Shown here one piece after another: positions 1 to 13,700 of a stretch of DNA of 64,000 nt (the first letter of the stretch is position 1; each line of letters opens with the position of its first letter). The notes beneath the pieces were generated by a model. It saw nothing but the letters and a program-made list of their open reading frames with translations. It did no database searches and had not been told where the DNA came from. The stretch covers positions 1,178,001 through 1,242,000 of the forward strand of contig JAJHZJ010000336.1 of the NCBI GenBank assembly GCA_023548195.1, in the 5' to 3' direction. The DNA comes from Bettongia penicillata ogilbyi (lineage: Eukaryota; Chordata; Mammalia; Diprotodontia; Potoroidae). Both the position numbers and the translations under genes were made by a program.

Positions 1-1678
1 TCAGTTGCAGCACTGGCAAATTCATAAATCTTTTTTAGCCTCAGTTTCCTTATCAGTATGTATATATATAATATGGAAGTACTTTGGAAACAGTAAAGGA
101 GTATATAGGTATTCCCAACATTCATTACAACAGTATTAAACTCAGCATAAGAATATTTAATATTATGGCAGAGAGTATAGTTGGCTTTTATATCTTGACA
201 TCAGAATTGTCATCTGTCTTAAGTTGATTTCATCATAGGCCAAGCTTTCATTACGAAGTCCATAGACCTATATGGTTCAAAGTGAGTTGGTGCAATGCTA
301 CCTTGTATCATCATTTGTGTATGTAAAAGAGGATATCCCTTTTCTTAAGATGTAACCTGTAGCCTAGTATCCACCAAGACTTTAGGTTTACCTAAAGGAC
401 CTAAAGAGGGTCATCATCTTTGAAGTATTGCCCTTACCTGGACTTACTCTAGCAAAATCTTCAAGTACAGCATATTCATATCTTGATTTCCCCAAATCCA
501 GGTATTGGGATCCTTGGATTCCATACAAACACTCAGGGGGCGAAATTAAAATCAAATGCAAAGAATTCGCAGGAGGAGATAAACAGAGAAACATATAAAG
601 CATTCATGTAACCAGCTAGTTTCCTTTGCAAGAGAACTGAATTCAAGATCACCATTGCAGCAATCCTTTGAAATTCTGTTAGATTCATATTTTTCCTCGA
701 GGGTCCTACATAGAGTCTTCCAGACTAATGGCATCATCCTGGTTTGGAAGACAAATATATTTTGAGGTTTACTTTACAACTGACCTGCATTGTCTAAATA
801 ACACCAAGTAGGATGCTGTTCATAAATGATGGTTAATTCTCTTCCTAAGGAGCATGATATATCAGGAAATCTACACAGTTTAAAAATGGGAAACTCAAAT
901 TTAAGAGTTCTTAAACTTAGGGTACCCTCCAAGGCTGAGCACTCACCTTTGAAGTAGAAGGAATATACACATGTCTATTTCTGTCACATGCTTATTCAGA
1001 AAAGTCCACTGTCAGGATCTCTCCTCTCAGGCCATATTATGCAATCACATGCAACTCTCATGTGCCTTTCCCAGGTCAACCATTTCCAGTTTCTGGGGGA
1101 AGAAGACAGGCTTCCTTGCCCACCGCTCAGCTACATATTCTTTACTAGTTTATCTTCCTCAGGAGGAGAACAAAAAGCAAATCCTAGAGAGCAAGCCTCC
1201 TGGCAGTGGACCTCGGTAGACCTCAGAGAGGGTGCCTCACTCCTAACACCAGGGCTTATCCTCTGGAACTGAACCAGCCAACTATCCAGAGTCTCTATGT
1301 TTCTTTCTCTCCATGGCCTGATGCCCCAGGAATCCTCCAGACAGAGATTTGGGCATATCAGATTGATGGGGTCATCAAAGTGGTAATTTCCTTGGACCTT
1401 TTGTTTCTATTGCGGAATATTAGAGCTAGAAGGGAGCTTCAGTATCTCTTAGTCTTTCTCATTCTTTTCGTACAGAACAGAGCTCTTTTCCTTGAATAGG
1501 GAAAGAGACTTTAAGCCCTTAATTAGTGTCAGAACTAAAATTAGGACTTAAATTTCCTGACTCCTCCAGAAAAAAAAGCTCATTCAAGACAAAGTTGAAC
1601 CCATTTAGTTTTAATTGAACCCATTGACTTTTATGAATATTACAGGGGGAGAAATGAAGTGAAACTTTGTCTTTTCAG
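1..1678. other. Intron of CFAP43 with no recognised feature
   Basis: No exon of CFAP43 could be placed here and no repeat family was recognised with confidence. The open frames near 971-1499 overlap each other, lack splice context and resemble no known protein, so they look like chance frames. The stretch is most simply the intron before the first exon visible in the window. Confidence 0.5.
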
Positions 1679-1768
1679 ATTAAAGTTGAAAAATACCTTA
1701 CTCCATGGCAAAGGGAACAAGCAGAGATGGCTGCAGCCCTTGAACTGCAACGACGCCTGTTAGATGAG
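1679..1768 (+). CDS. CFAP43: CFAP43 exon (window residues 1-30)
   Basis: The acceptor is cttttcag at 1671-1678 and the donor is gtatgg at 1769. The 90 bases encode 30 residues in phase 0, beginning [17 protein letters not shown], a conserved CFAP43 segment. It is the first exon of the gene visible in the window. Confidence 0.93.
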
Positions 1769-4700
1769 GTATGGCATGTTGTTAAATCACATAGGGTCTT
1801 TTCTATAAACATACTTAGATGATTAGTTATTAAGTGTATCATAAAAACCAAAATATTTTGTAATTTATCATTGAGAAATGCTTTGGGAAGAGCCTAATTG
1901 TACACACACACACACACACTCACTCTCATTCACTCATATTTCCACATACTTTGTATGGTCTTAGAAGATTATTGCTAATAGAGTCTGAATGTTTTTAATC
2001 TCTGATAACCTTCTATCTCCTCTTACTTTTGATTATTTTTCCAGAAAAGTAATTTAAGACGTCGTGCTTTGAAGGACATGATGAATGGAGTTTTGGAAGT
2101 CAAGAAAGAAGATATTTTGAGGATGGTAATGGTTCTATCAAATCATGGAAGGTAGAATAAGAAAGATGAAAGTGAGAATTATGAATTTTATAATTCACCA
2201 TATCTTAGATGGAACTGAATTTTAGAAAATTCTAAAAAAGCAAGCATTCCATAAAATTTCAGTAGCTTGGCCTTGGTGTAGTGTTCACACTTGTATTCCC
2301 TTTTATTAGGGGAGGCTGAGCCTGTGAGATTGATTCTAAAGTTCTGAGTTAATCAGGTGTCTAGGTTAAATTCGTCACAAATATGGTAAATCCCCAGGAG
2401 AGAAGCCATCAAGATGCACAGAGAGGAACAAACCAACCCAGGACAGCAAACCAGGCCAGGATGGGGCATCCATGGATATAAACAAGTATCTGGATCAGGC
2501 TATGAGTGGCCGCTGCACTTCCAACCTGGCCAAAGGAGGAAGACAAAGACTCAAAAAAATCTCTTTAGTAACTCTTAACATTTTAACCAAACACAAAGGA
2601 ATGGCAAACTTCAGCACTGATTCCCAAACTAAAAGAGAACCGTTTTAAAGAAATGAGATTTATATATCTTAGTGGCAGTGAGGGAAGCTACATTAACAAT
2701 TTTATGTATAATTAATAATTTTCCATTAGTGCTACTGAAAATTCTCTTTGAAACAAAATTTGCTTGTCTTAAGTGATAATAAACCCAAGCTAGAAAGATC
2801 ATAATAAACATCTCATTGTCTAAAAAGAGCTAACCAGCCAACTTCAAGGACTTATTTTGTCAGTTTAACTGAATCTTGGGCCATTTTCCCTGTCACCTCC
2901 AGAGATGGTTGGAGATTGGTTTCCTTATTGTTAACAGCTTTTTCTCACTGCTTTAAGCCCATAGTCACTATGCTATATTTAGTAGATCATGTGCTTCTTT
3001 GCTCTATCTTTAGGTAGTTCCTCAACCTTCCTTTATGGTCCAGAAAATGGATGAGGTGTGGACTGAAGAAGAAAAGAAAGAAGCCAAAGATTATGAGAAG
3101 AAAGTCAAAGAGTTAAATGAGGAAAAGGACAAGTATAAAAAGGTCAGGAGGAAGAGGGAATATATTAAAAACATGGTTTCCAAATTTCAAATTCATGTAC
3201 CTTGGGGATTAGTCTAAAAACAACTCTATAACTTCTGTTTTCTCAAATAAAAGATGTGTAATTTTATGTTTTATAAGGAAAACTATTAAATTTAATAACA
3301 GATCATTTACAACAAAAATGGCCCAGGAAGAGTAGGGAAAATCAAATACTTGTTTCCATGTATCACTGCCTTTTTTAAAGATGCTTTCAACTCGGTAAAT
3401 ATTGGGATTAATGACCATTCTCAAGGAGTAGAGCAGTTAAGAAAAGGATGGATATGCCCACCAAGTCAAACAGCATATATGAATCAAATGTGAAGTTGTT
3501 TTCTTGCAAATACTGCTGGTTTTATTTATTTTTTTGTGAAAGAAGTAAAATTATATAGCATCCAATAGGATATGCTAACTTGTCAGCTCTATGTTATTGT
3601 AGCTTATGGTCCACTTTTATGATCTGTTATTGTTTTAGCTGTCTTCTTTTCCACTGAAATTCTTTGTTGTGTCCTTGATATACTCTATTTGAAAAGGGTT
3701 CTTATATATAAAGGCAAAATTGAACAAAGGATTTTAAATGCCAGTGATGCCTGAAGAATTTTTCTCTGTTATGTTTAAGGGGCGAGGCTAGAATGCTTTC
3801 TCTTGGGGAAGTCTAAAAGCCCTTGTTGTGGTGGCATTCAGGAAAGCCTTAATCTTTGACCTCTGGAATCCCACCACTGGTTTTACATGCTTTTTCATCA
3901 TGGTCTCCCTGTCTTCACAGAGACTTTTATAGGTAAACTTGGAGTTGTAGTTTAGCACATTGAAGGGAAAGGAATATTGTCCAATTTAGTACCTTACCAC
4001 AGAGCCCAACTTGTTTCTTTTCTTTGGCTTCTGATTAAATCAGAGACTATTGAAACCCAAAAGTAAAGGAACTGAAGAATATACATGACTTTGTGTTTCT
4101 CTGAGTTTTGTGAGCAATACAGTTATGTCCCCAAGAAACAAAAAGTTAGCATCACCATCATCCTTTTTTACCTTGTTTGTTTGCTAGTTTTCTTACCCAG
4201 ATGGGTACAGAAAATAGAAAGAAAGATAAGACACAAAGCAGAGTAAAAATGGCAGAATAAAACATCATAACTGTTAAATTTTCCCCAAAACCTCTCCTAT
4301 GGAACAACTACAAAAAATGTCAAATTGAATTCCAAATGGAAAAGATAATAAAAAGTTAGAGTGAGTCACTGTTTTAGCCTTGGGCGGCTTAGAAAGAAAG
4401 AGAGATCTGTGGACCCTGGGGTAGGGGCTGTCCAGGAGCATGAAATGTGGCTTGTGGCAGAAGCAATACTGGTTCTAGGCCTTAGAGGCAGCAGCTACAG
4501 CAACAGCAGCAGAAACACTGGTATACTCAATGCACAGGGATGGATAGAAGAGCACAGAGTAGGAGGACAGTAACCAGACCTCTCCCCCGATCATATTACC
4601 TTGGAAGCTCCAAAAATCTACAGGAACCCAGACTGAGCTACAGAAGCTCAGGCCAACCAACTCTCCCAGAGAAAAGCAGAGACCAACTCCAACAGAGAGT

Positions 4701-7700
4701 CCAAAGTTAAGAAAGAGCTTGGAAAAATGAGCAAACAACAACAAGGGAAACAGGTCATAAAAATCTTCTGTGTTGACAAAAGAAGATAATGATGGAAAAA
4801 TACCTATAAGCAAAGCCTCAAAGAACCATGTGATTTGGACACAAGTCCAACCAGAATTCATGAAAGAGCTAAAGAGAGGAACAAAACAAATACAAGATTT
4901 TGAAAAATCATATAAAGTCCACAGAGGAGAAATTGGAAAGAGAAATTAAAGTAATGCAAGAAAATTCTGGGAAAAAAAAGTATTGCTAGTTTGGTAAAGG
5001 AAGTACAAAATCTCACAGAAGAAAATAACTTTTAAAATTAGAAATGGTCAAGTCTAAGCTAATGACTGCATGATACTTCAAGAATCAATAAAACAAAGTC
5101 AAAAGAATGAAAATAATAGAAAAAATGTGAAATATGTCACTGGAAAAACAATTGACCTGAAAAACAGATCAAGAAGAGATAGTTTAATAATTATTAGCCT
5201 AGGGGGCAGAGCCAATATGGCGGAGTAGAAAGACTCACATGTGCTAGCTCCGAACCCACAGCCCATAAATTTCCTGTAAAAAGAACTCCCCACAAATTCG
5301 GGAGCAGTGCAAGCTGCAGCAGCAATGCAGTGGAGGACATTTCTGTTCCAGAGAGCCCTGAAAAACTGACCCCAAAGGTCTGTCACACCGGACGCGGAGC
5401 GGAGCCCCTGCCCTGGCCACGTGGCTCCAGAGGAGCAGATCCAAGCAGGCTTCAGGGACGGAACCTCCGGTGGCCGCGAATGTCCCTCCATGCATGGGCG
5501 CTACAGGTCAGTGAGAGAGACTTCTGGGCTGGCTGAGAGGGGAGTGGGGGTCTCCATGATTCGGGGCCCCTTGGGAAGCAGCGGCAGAGGCAACGGCGGC
5601 CGGGGACTCCTGGAGCGGACAGGAGCTCCGCTCCTTTACTGAAGGTCTCCGCATAAACCCCATGAGGGAACTGAGCCTGGGAGGTGGCCCTGCCCCCACC
5701 TGAGCACCACAGCTGCCCCCCGCCACTGAAAGCCCCGAGGCTTGGGAGCAGCATTTGAATCTCAGACCCCAAGCACTAGTTGGGCAGATCTACGCGGGGG
5801 TGGACAGGAATCTCAGAAGTCAAGTAACTGGCTGGGAAAATGCCCAGAAAAGGGAAGAAAAATAAGACCATAGAAGGTTGGGAACCCATGTTCCCGCCTT
5901 TCATTTCTGATGACGAGGAACAATGCTTACCATCAGGGAAGACATAGAAGTCAAGGCCTGTGTACCCCAAACATCCGAAATAGATATCCAATGGGCTCAG
6001 GCCATGGAAGAGCTCAAAAAGGATTTTGAAAAGCAAGTTAGACAGGTGGAGGAAAAACTGGGAAGAGAAATGAGAGAGATGCAAAAAAAGCGTGAAAAAC
6101 GGGTCAATACCTTGCTAAAGAAGACCCCAAAAAATGCTGAAGAAAATAACACCTTGAAAAATAGGCTCACTCAATTGGCAAAAGAGGTTCAAAAAACCAA
6201 TGAGGAGAAGAATGCTTTCAAAAGAAGAATTAGCCAAATGGAAAAAGAGGTTCAAAAACTCACTGAAGGAAATAGTTCTCTCAAAATTAGAATGGAACAG
6301 ATGGAGGCTAATGACTTTATGAGAAACCAAGAAATCGTAAAACAAAACCAAAAGAATGAAAAAATGGAAGAGAATGTGAAATATCTCATTGGAAAAACAA
6401 CTGACCTGGAAAAGAGATCCAGGAGAGACAATTTAAAAATTATGGGACTACCTGAAAGCCATGATCAAAAAAAGAGCCTAGACATCATCTTTCATGAAAT
6501 GATCAAGGAAAACTGCCCTGATATTCTAGAACCAGAGGGCAAAATAAGTATTGAAGGAATCCATCGATCACCACCTGAAAGAGATCCAAAAAGAGAAACT
6601 CCTAGGAACATTATGGCCAAATTCCAGAATTTCAAGGTCAACGAGAAAATATTGCAAGCAGCTAGAAAGAAACAATTCCAGTATTGTGGAAATACAATTA
6701 GGATAACACAAGATCTGGCAGCTTCTACATTAAGATATCAAAGGGTGTGGAATAGGATATTCCAGAATTCAAAGGAACTAGGACTCAAACCAAGAATCAC
6801 CTACCCAGCAAAACTGAGTATAATACTTCAGGGGAAAATAAGGGGAAGGGAGGGCAGATTGGTGATAGGGGAAATTAGAATGCTCGGTGTATTGGGGTGG
6901 GGGAAGGGGACAAATGGGGAGAATATTTAGAACCCAAAATTTTGTGAAAATGAACATAAAAAGTTAAATAAATAAATATATATTTAAAAAAACAAAACAA
7001 AAAATAATAATTATTAGCCTACCTGAAAGCAATGATTAAAAAAAATAGACATTATATTTCAATATTTTTAAAAAGCTGTCCTGATAGAGGACAGATTAGA
7101 ACCAATTAGTAAACTAGAACTTGAAAATATGTCCAATATGTCCCCTTCTCTCATCTGACGTCATCACCACCCTCATCATCTCACACCTGAACTACCATAA
7201 TAGCTTTCTAGTGAGTCTGTCCTCCTTAAGCCTCTCCATACTCCAGGTCATCCTCCATTGAGCCACGAAATTGATTTTCTTAAAGCACAGTTGGGACCAT
7301 GTCATACTCACTCCTCAACTCCCTATTGTAATTAATTTAATTACAGGAGGAAATAGTAAAACTGTACTGGTGGGGGAACTCAACTTACCCCTGTCAGATC
7401 TAGATAAATTGAACTATTAAATAAATATTAAAGAAGTTGATGTACAGAATTTTAGAAAAATTAGGTAAGATAGGCTTCTGGAGGATGTTGAGTGGGAACA
7501 GAAAGAAGTATACTTTTTTCCTCAACTGTACATGACATCTTCATAAAAATTTACCATATATTAGGTATAAAGCTTCACAAATAAATGCAGAAAAGTAGAT
7601 ATATTAAATGCATCATTTGAGGGGGCTCTAATGCAGTAAAAATTACATTCATTAAAAGACCTTAGAAGTATAGACTAATAATTAATTGAAACTAAATAAT

Positions 7701-10700
7701 CTAATCCTAAAGAATAAGTGTGTCAAAGAACAAATCATAGATTGTTTGCAAGTGAATTCTGCCAAATATTTGTAGAACAATTCCAATACTATGTAAACAG
7801 TTTGAAGAAAAAGGTACCAGATTCCTTCCATGACTCAAATATACTTTTTATCTATTTTTAATATTGTTTTTAAGCATTTCGAATACCACATTCTCTCCCT
7901 CCAGTCCCTGCTCCACATGCTAAGTCAAGCAATGTGATCCCTATTATAAAGGTGAAATCATACAAAACATATTTCCACATTGGCCATGTTGGAAAAAAAA
8001 ACAAGAAAAAGAAAAAAAAAACACTAGGGTTCAGTCTGCACTTATTATGAGGTCATCACAAGTCCTCTGGAATTGTCATAGATCATTGAATTAATCAGAG
8101 TAACTAAGTCCTTCACAGTTGATTATTTTGATAATACTGCTGTTCCTGTGTATAATGTTCTCCTGATTCTGCTCACTTCGCTCTGCATCAATTCATATAT
8201 GTCTTTCCAGTATCCACCTACAGAAAGAGAACTGATGGAGTCTGAGTACAGATTGAAGAATATTTTTAAAATTTATTTTTCTTGCTTTTATTTCTATTGC
8301 AAGGTCCCTAATATGGAACTGTTTTACATGACTTCATATATATATATACAACATTCTTATTGGGTGGGGAAGAGGTAAAGGAAAAGAGAAAATTTGGAAT
8401 TGAAATAAAAATTCAACATTTAAAAAAGTAAAAAAAAATAACCCTCAGTACAAATTCTTACTTTCTCTTAAAAAGTGGGGATATTTGCAAAGTGACAGCA
8501 GAATTTGCAATCAGAGTGCATTTTCATTTTTAGCAAATGTGATGTTTCTACTATCACTGAAGAAAAACTAGAATACAGGCCGGTGCTTTGGGAAGAAGTC
8601 AGATTGACTAGGCCAGTTCAGTAAATTAACAAGTGCTTATTAATCACATGACATGCCGAGTGTTGGGGGCACAAAACAAAAGTGGAATAGTCCTGGCCCC
8701 CAAGGAGTTTGTATGTTCCATAGTATGTAATGGTGAGTGTGAGTTTTACTTCTTGTTCATGAGTATAATTAAAAATTTGTTCTTAATGTATGATTTTTAA
8801 ATTTTTTTAGTCAATGACAACATTTAAATAAATGAATTGGCAGGGTCAGCCTACTAGTGATGATTTTCTGTGTTGACTTAGGCTGTTCCTAGGAAAACAG
8901 ACATTATTATTGTCTATTATTGAGAGTATATGCAAAGCACAGTAAAAAACCTTCCAGTACTTTTTCTGGGCTGTTACAGCTTTCAGGAACAGGGGTAAGT
9001 TCTATACCAGCATTGGGCTTGATGGAGGAAATAAATGTATGAATGAAAAAGAAGATGGACTGGACATAGGGCAAGAGTGAAAGGTATCCATTGGATATAG
9101 TTCTTCAGCACAGCTAATATTTTCATTATATCAAGAGAAAGAAAGGAAGTCCCTCACCACACTGGAAGGGGACCCCTTGTGGCAAACTTATGGGAAGATA
9201 CAAACAGCCATTGCACAGAATAGACATGGATATGCATGCATAGATTGTGGATAGGAATGGATAGGTTGTGTTCTTCATCACTAGAGGGAGTACTCATCAG
9301 TTAGATCACAGATTCATTTTGAGTAGCCAGATTTAAAAGCTTGATTTTATTAAGTTTTATTAAATTGATTTTATTAAAGTAAAACTTTGGGGACTTTTAT
9401 TGTTGTCATTTTTTCTTGAGAATTTATTCAATCAAGTAGGCACCAGGGGATGCCTACTTCTGGACTGTGTTCTGTTGAACATTCAAAAGAAGAAACCTTC
9501 TTCCTTGCCCTAAAAGATTACAGACCTGTTGGAATGACCAAACATAAACAATTAGAAAATCACTGCAAAACATCTTTTGAATTAATGCAAGAGAATTAAT
9601 ATAATAGATATTTCTTGTTTCTATAAGATGCAAGCAGCTTGCCAAAATTGCCAGGTTTTATATAGTATAAATTATTATCATATTACTATATATTATATAT
9701 ATCACATTATCATATGTAGTATAAATTATTATTATATTATAACTCTGAAAAACATTAGGCACTCATAGGCAAAAGGCTATCCTAGAAATGCCCAACTGTA
9801 GTGAATCCATCCCTGGATGAATGTTCAGTCAAATTTATTCATTTGGAAGATTGGGTTGAAGTTGACTAACAGGTTTTATCTTATTGCCTTGAAACATGTA
9901 ACGTTACTGAGTATTAACTTTACTACTCCTTATTTTAGTCACTGGATGCTGAATTAAGGAAGATTCAAGGATCTATTCAAGAAACGACACAAGCCTTTGA
10001 TGAGGTTTTGAAAAGACTCTTTGAGAGGAAGGTGACAGCAGATATGGTTATTGGCCAGGTAAATGCAGGGCTCATGAACCTCTAAGCTAAGGGTAGCGAA
10101 CCTTGGCCCTACAGGTTAAGTTACCATACACAACTTAATTTCTTTCATCCAGAAGAGTTGAAAAATTGAATAGCACTCGATATAAAGGCACAAATAAAAT
10201 GATACCTGCCCTCAAGGAGCTTACATTTGACTGATAATATGTACAGATAAGTAAATACTAAGTGATCTGAGGAGGGAAAACACTGAAAACTGAGGGTGTG
10301 AGGAAATACTTTGAATAGGAACTGGTCCCTGAATGGACCCTTGAAGGAAACTCAGAATTCTGTGAGATGAAAGTCAGGAACAGGCATGGAGCAGCCCCTA
10401 ATAAAGACACAGAAAGGATAAATAGGATATAAAATATAGAAACTAGTTCACAGGCCAATTTGGCTGAAACCTGGATTACATGAAGAAAATCAGTATGGAA
10501 TGTCTGGAATAACCTAATCCTGGCTAGGTTATGGAAGATTTTAAATGTCAAAGTGAGTATTGTTGTTTTATTTTATCCAAGAGGTAATAGAGACTGATTT
10601 GTGAGGAACAGGGTAAAGATTATTTTACTGGTATAGAGGATGGCTTAGAAAGGAGAGAGAATAGAAGACAGGAGAAATTTTTTTAAAAAATAATCACAAT

Positions 10701-13700
10701 AATCCACTAAAGAGCTGATAGGGCATAAAGTAGTCTTGTGGCTATGTGTGTAGAAAAGGAGTTGTTGAAAGGCAATGTTTGTGGAGATGGAACGTGCAAG
10801 ACTTGTCATCTGATTGAATGGAACTGAAGGAGAAGGAAGAGTCAATTGACTCCATGCTTTTCAAGATGAGTGCCTAGAAAGAGGGAATAACTTCATTAGA
10901 GCAGTGAAGTTTGGAGGAAGGATATGTTAGAGAGAGATAACAAGTTTTGCTTTAGACATGTTAATTTTGAGATACCTATGGGATATCCAGGGGGATATAT
11001 CCAGCAAGAAATTGGTGTTTCAGGGTTACATTGATTAAGGGATTGTGACTGAATACACACACACACACACGTATATATATGTATATATATATATTACATA
11101 TAATATATACACATATATACATATATGTATATATAACATGTATATATACATATATATGCATATATGTATATATGATTACAAATGATAATTGAACTCATGG
11201 GAGCTAATGAAACCACTCATAGAGTGAAAAGAAAGCCTAGGATAAAGTGCTTGGGAGTGAGAGAGATGGGTAATGATCTACCCAGGAAATAGAGAAGGAG
11301 TGATCAAACAGGAGAACAAACAGAGATGAAGGAAAGAGAAAGTGTTCAGGAAGAGGAGTGGTTGACGGTGTTAAAAATGGCAGATAGACCAATTAGGATG
11401 GGAACTTGAGAAGAAGTCATGATTTTTAGCTGTTAAGAAATCTAGAGAAGTAAGAAATATTTCAAAACACAGCGATAGCAAGGTTATGAGTGCCTTTGAC
11501 ACCTGCAGCAATTTGCCTCCAATTAAAAATTCTTACAACCTAATGAGTCTTCCATATCCCACAATATGTTTTTACTTTCTCTATGTCTTGCTCTGTTTGT
11601 AGCTCAGTGTCTCTTTCCTCATGACTGGTTAAACTATAAAGTATTGGATTCAACACTTTATAAGTTCAGTGAAAGATACAAAATAAAAATTAAATATGGT
11701 TCCTCTACAAATATTTCATAGTCTAGTTGGAGGAAATATGACTAACACATAAGAAACACCAAATAATATGATACAATTGAAAATGTGGATAGCAAAGTGC
11801 TATATAAATTCTGAAGAGAAGGTTGATTAAGATTTGAAAGGGTCAAGGAAGGCTCTATGGAGGAAGCTGAACTTGAGCTGGGCCTTGAAGATGAGATAGG
11901 ATTTGGATGTGAAGAAGAAAGTTTAACAAGCACCTCTCACCTTACCTTCATTCTCTTTTCTCTTCTCTATTCCTCCTTTCTTCCATCCATACCCTCAACT
12001 ATTTATAATATATAACCAGTCTACTTGGAACATTTGTTATGTTGTTTTGTCTCCGGTTCCTATTTTTTAAATATAGTGCTAGAAAACTTTGTATTTATTT
12101 AACTAAATAAAATATTATTTGTATGTATGATCCTCAAATGATTTTATGTGGGGAGTAGGAAGAGTGGATCAGAGACCCTCATTAGGCTTCATCAGGTGTT
12201 AGTATTAATATATTTTCCTTCTTTAATGTTTCCACAGGAGGAACTAAAAATAACCAACCTTGTTTTCTCTTTACTGTCGGATGAAGAATTAAACACAAGG
12301 GAATTAGGACTGAACAACTTCCTTGAAAGGAAACAATTGGAGAAAGTAATTATAGCATAGTCTTTTGTACTGGAATGATCTGTGCTCATTAATCATTTGC
12401 ATGTTCTCCTTTTTTCCTTTTCTCCATGTCCTAGTGCCATATGCCATCCCCAGTTTTTTGTTTTTTTTTTTTAACATCACTGGGCCTCAGTTTTCTCATC
12501 TATAAAATGAGGGGGCTCAGGCCACATAATTTCTTAAATAACTTCAAGCTCTAAATTCAATTAACATGTAATTTATTTCCTTAAGAATTTTTTGTGCAAA
12601 GTGAAGTGAGCAGAACCAGGCACACATTGTACACAGTAATAGTGATATTATAATGATGATCAACTGGGAAAGACTTAGTTACTCTGATTAGTTACAATTT
12701 ACAATTTCAAAGAATTCGTGGTGAAAAGTGCTATCATCCAGAGAGAGAACAGATTGAAGCAGATTGTTTCTCACTTCATTTTTCTTACTTTTTTGGCGAC
12801 ATGGCTAATATGGAAATATGTTTTTCATGTCTTTATATGTATAATGAATATCATGTTGCTTCCTTCTCACTGGGTGGGGGAGGGGTAGGAGGGAGGGAAA
12901 GAATTCAGAACTCAAAAAAAATTTTAAAATGAATGCTTAAATTTTAAAAAAGAATGAAAGGGAAGCAAAGCCTATTACAAACATGTATGGTAAACCTGAA
13001 CAGATTTTCACATTGACTATGTCCAAAACATTGGTCTCTTTCTGTACTCAGTCCTCTAGAACCATGGTTGTTTATGACAGTGATCAGAACGTCTCTTCCT
13101 TTCTAAGCTGTTTTACTTTACCATATTGTTCTCATTGTATACATTGTTCTGGTTCTGTTCACTTCACTTGGTATCAGTTCAAAAAGTCTTCCCACCTGAA
13201 GTCATATCTTAAAACACAACAGTATCCCATCACATTTATATGCCATAACTTGTTCTCTCATCTCCCAAGTGATGGGCATCACTTAGTTTTCCAATCTTTG
13301 CTACCTCAAAAATAATAAATATTTTCCTACAATCTTAGAATGTGTTTTGATTGGGTATTAATCCCTCCGTTTAGGTACTCCTTCTAATTGCCTTTTCTCC
13401 CATTTCCCTCCTAGTTCTGTTGACTGAAATGTATTTCTGTACCCAGATGTGTGTACATGTGTTCCCTCCTTTGATCAGTTCAGATGAGAGTGAGGTTCAA
13501 GTCTCAGTTTGCATAGAAATCTACTTGAGCCTCCTGATTGTGTGAGATAATTTCCCTTAACCTGCCTTTCCTTTCCGCCAAGTACACACCTCTCCTCTTT
13601 TCCATTCTTTTAATATCATCAGTACATAACGAGTCCCAGATTTTGGGAGCCCTATTAGGATTCAGAGGGAACATATGTATCATTTCCTCATATCAGAATC

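Noticed and set aside
971..1499. Three overlapping frames of 82-97 codons
   Set aside because: No similarity to CFAP43 or any other protein I know, no splice-site support, and mutual overlap suggest chance.
3143..3217. Extension of the open frame past the exon ending at 3142
   Set aside because: A good donor (gtcagg) ends the exon and the next exon at 9939 joins in phase; the extension is intronic.
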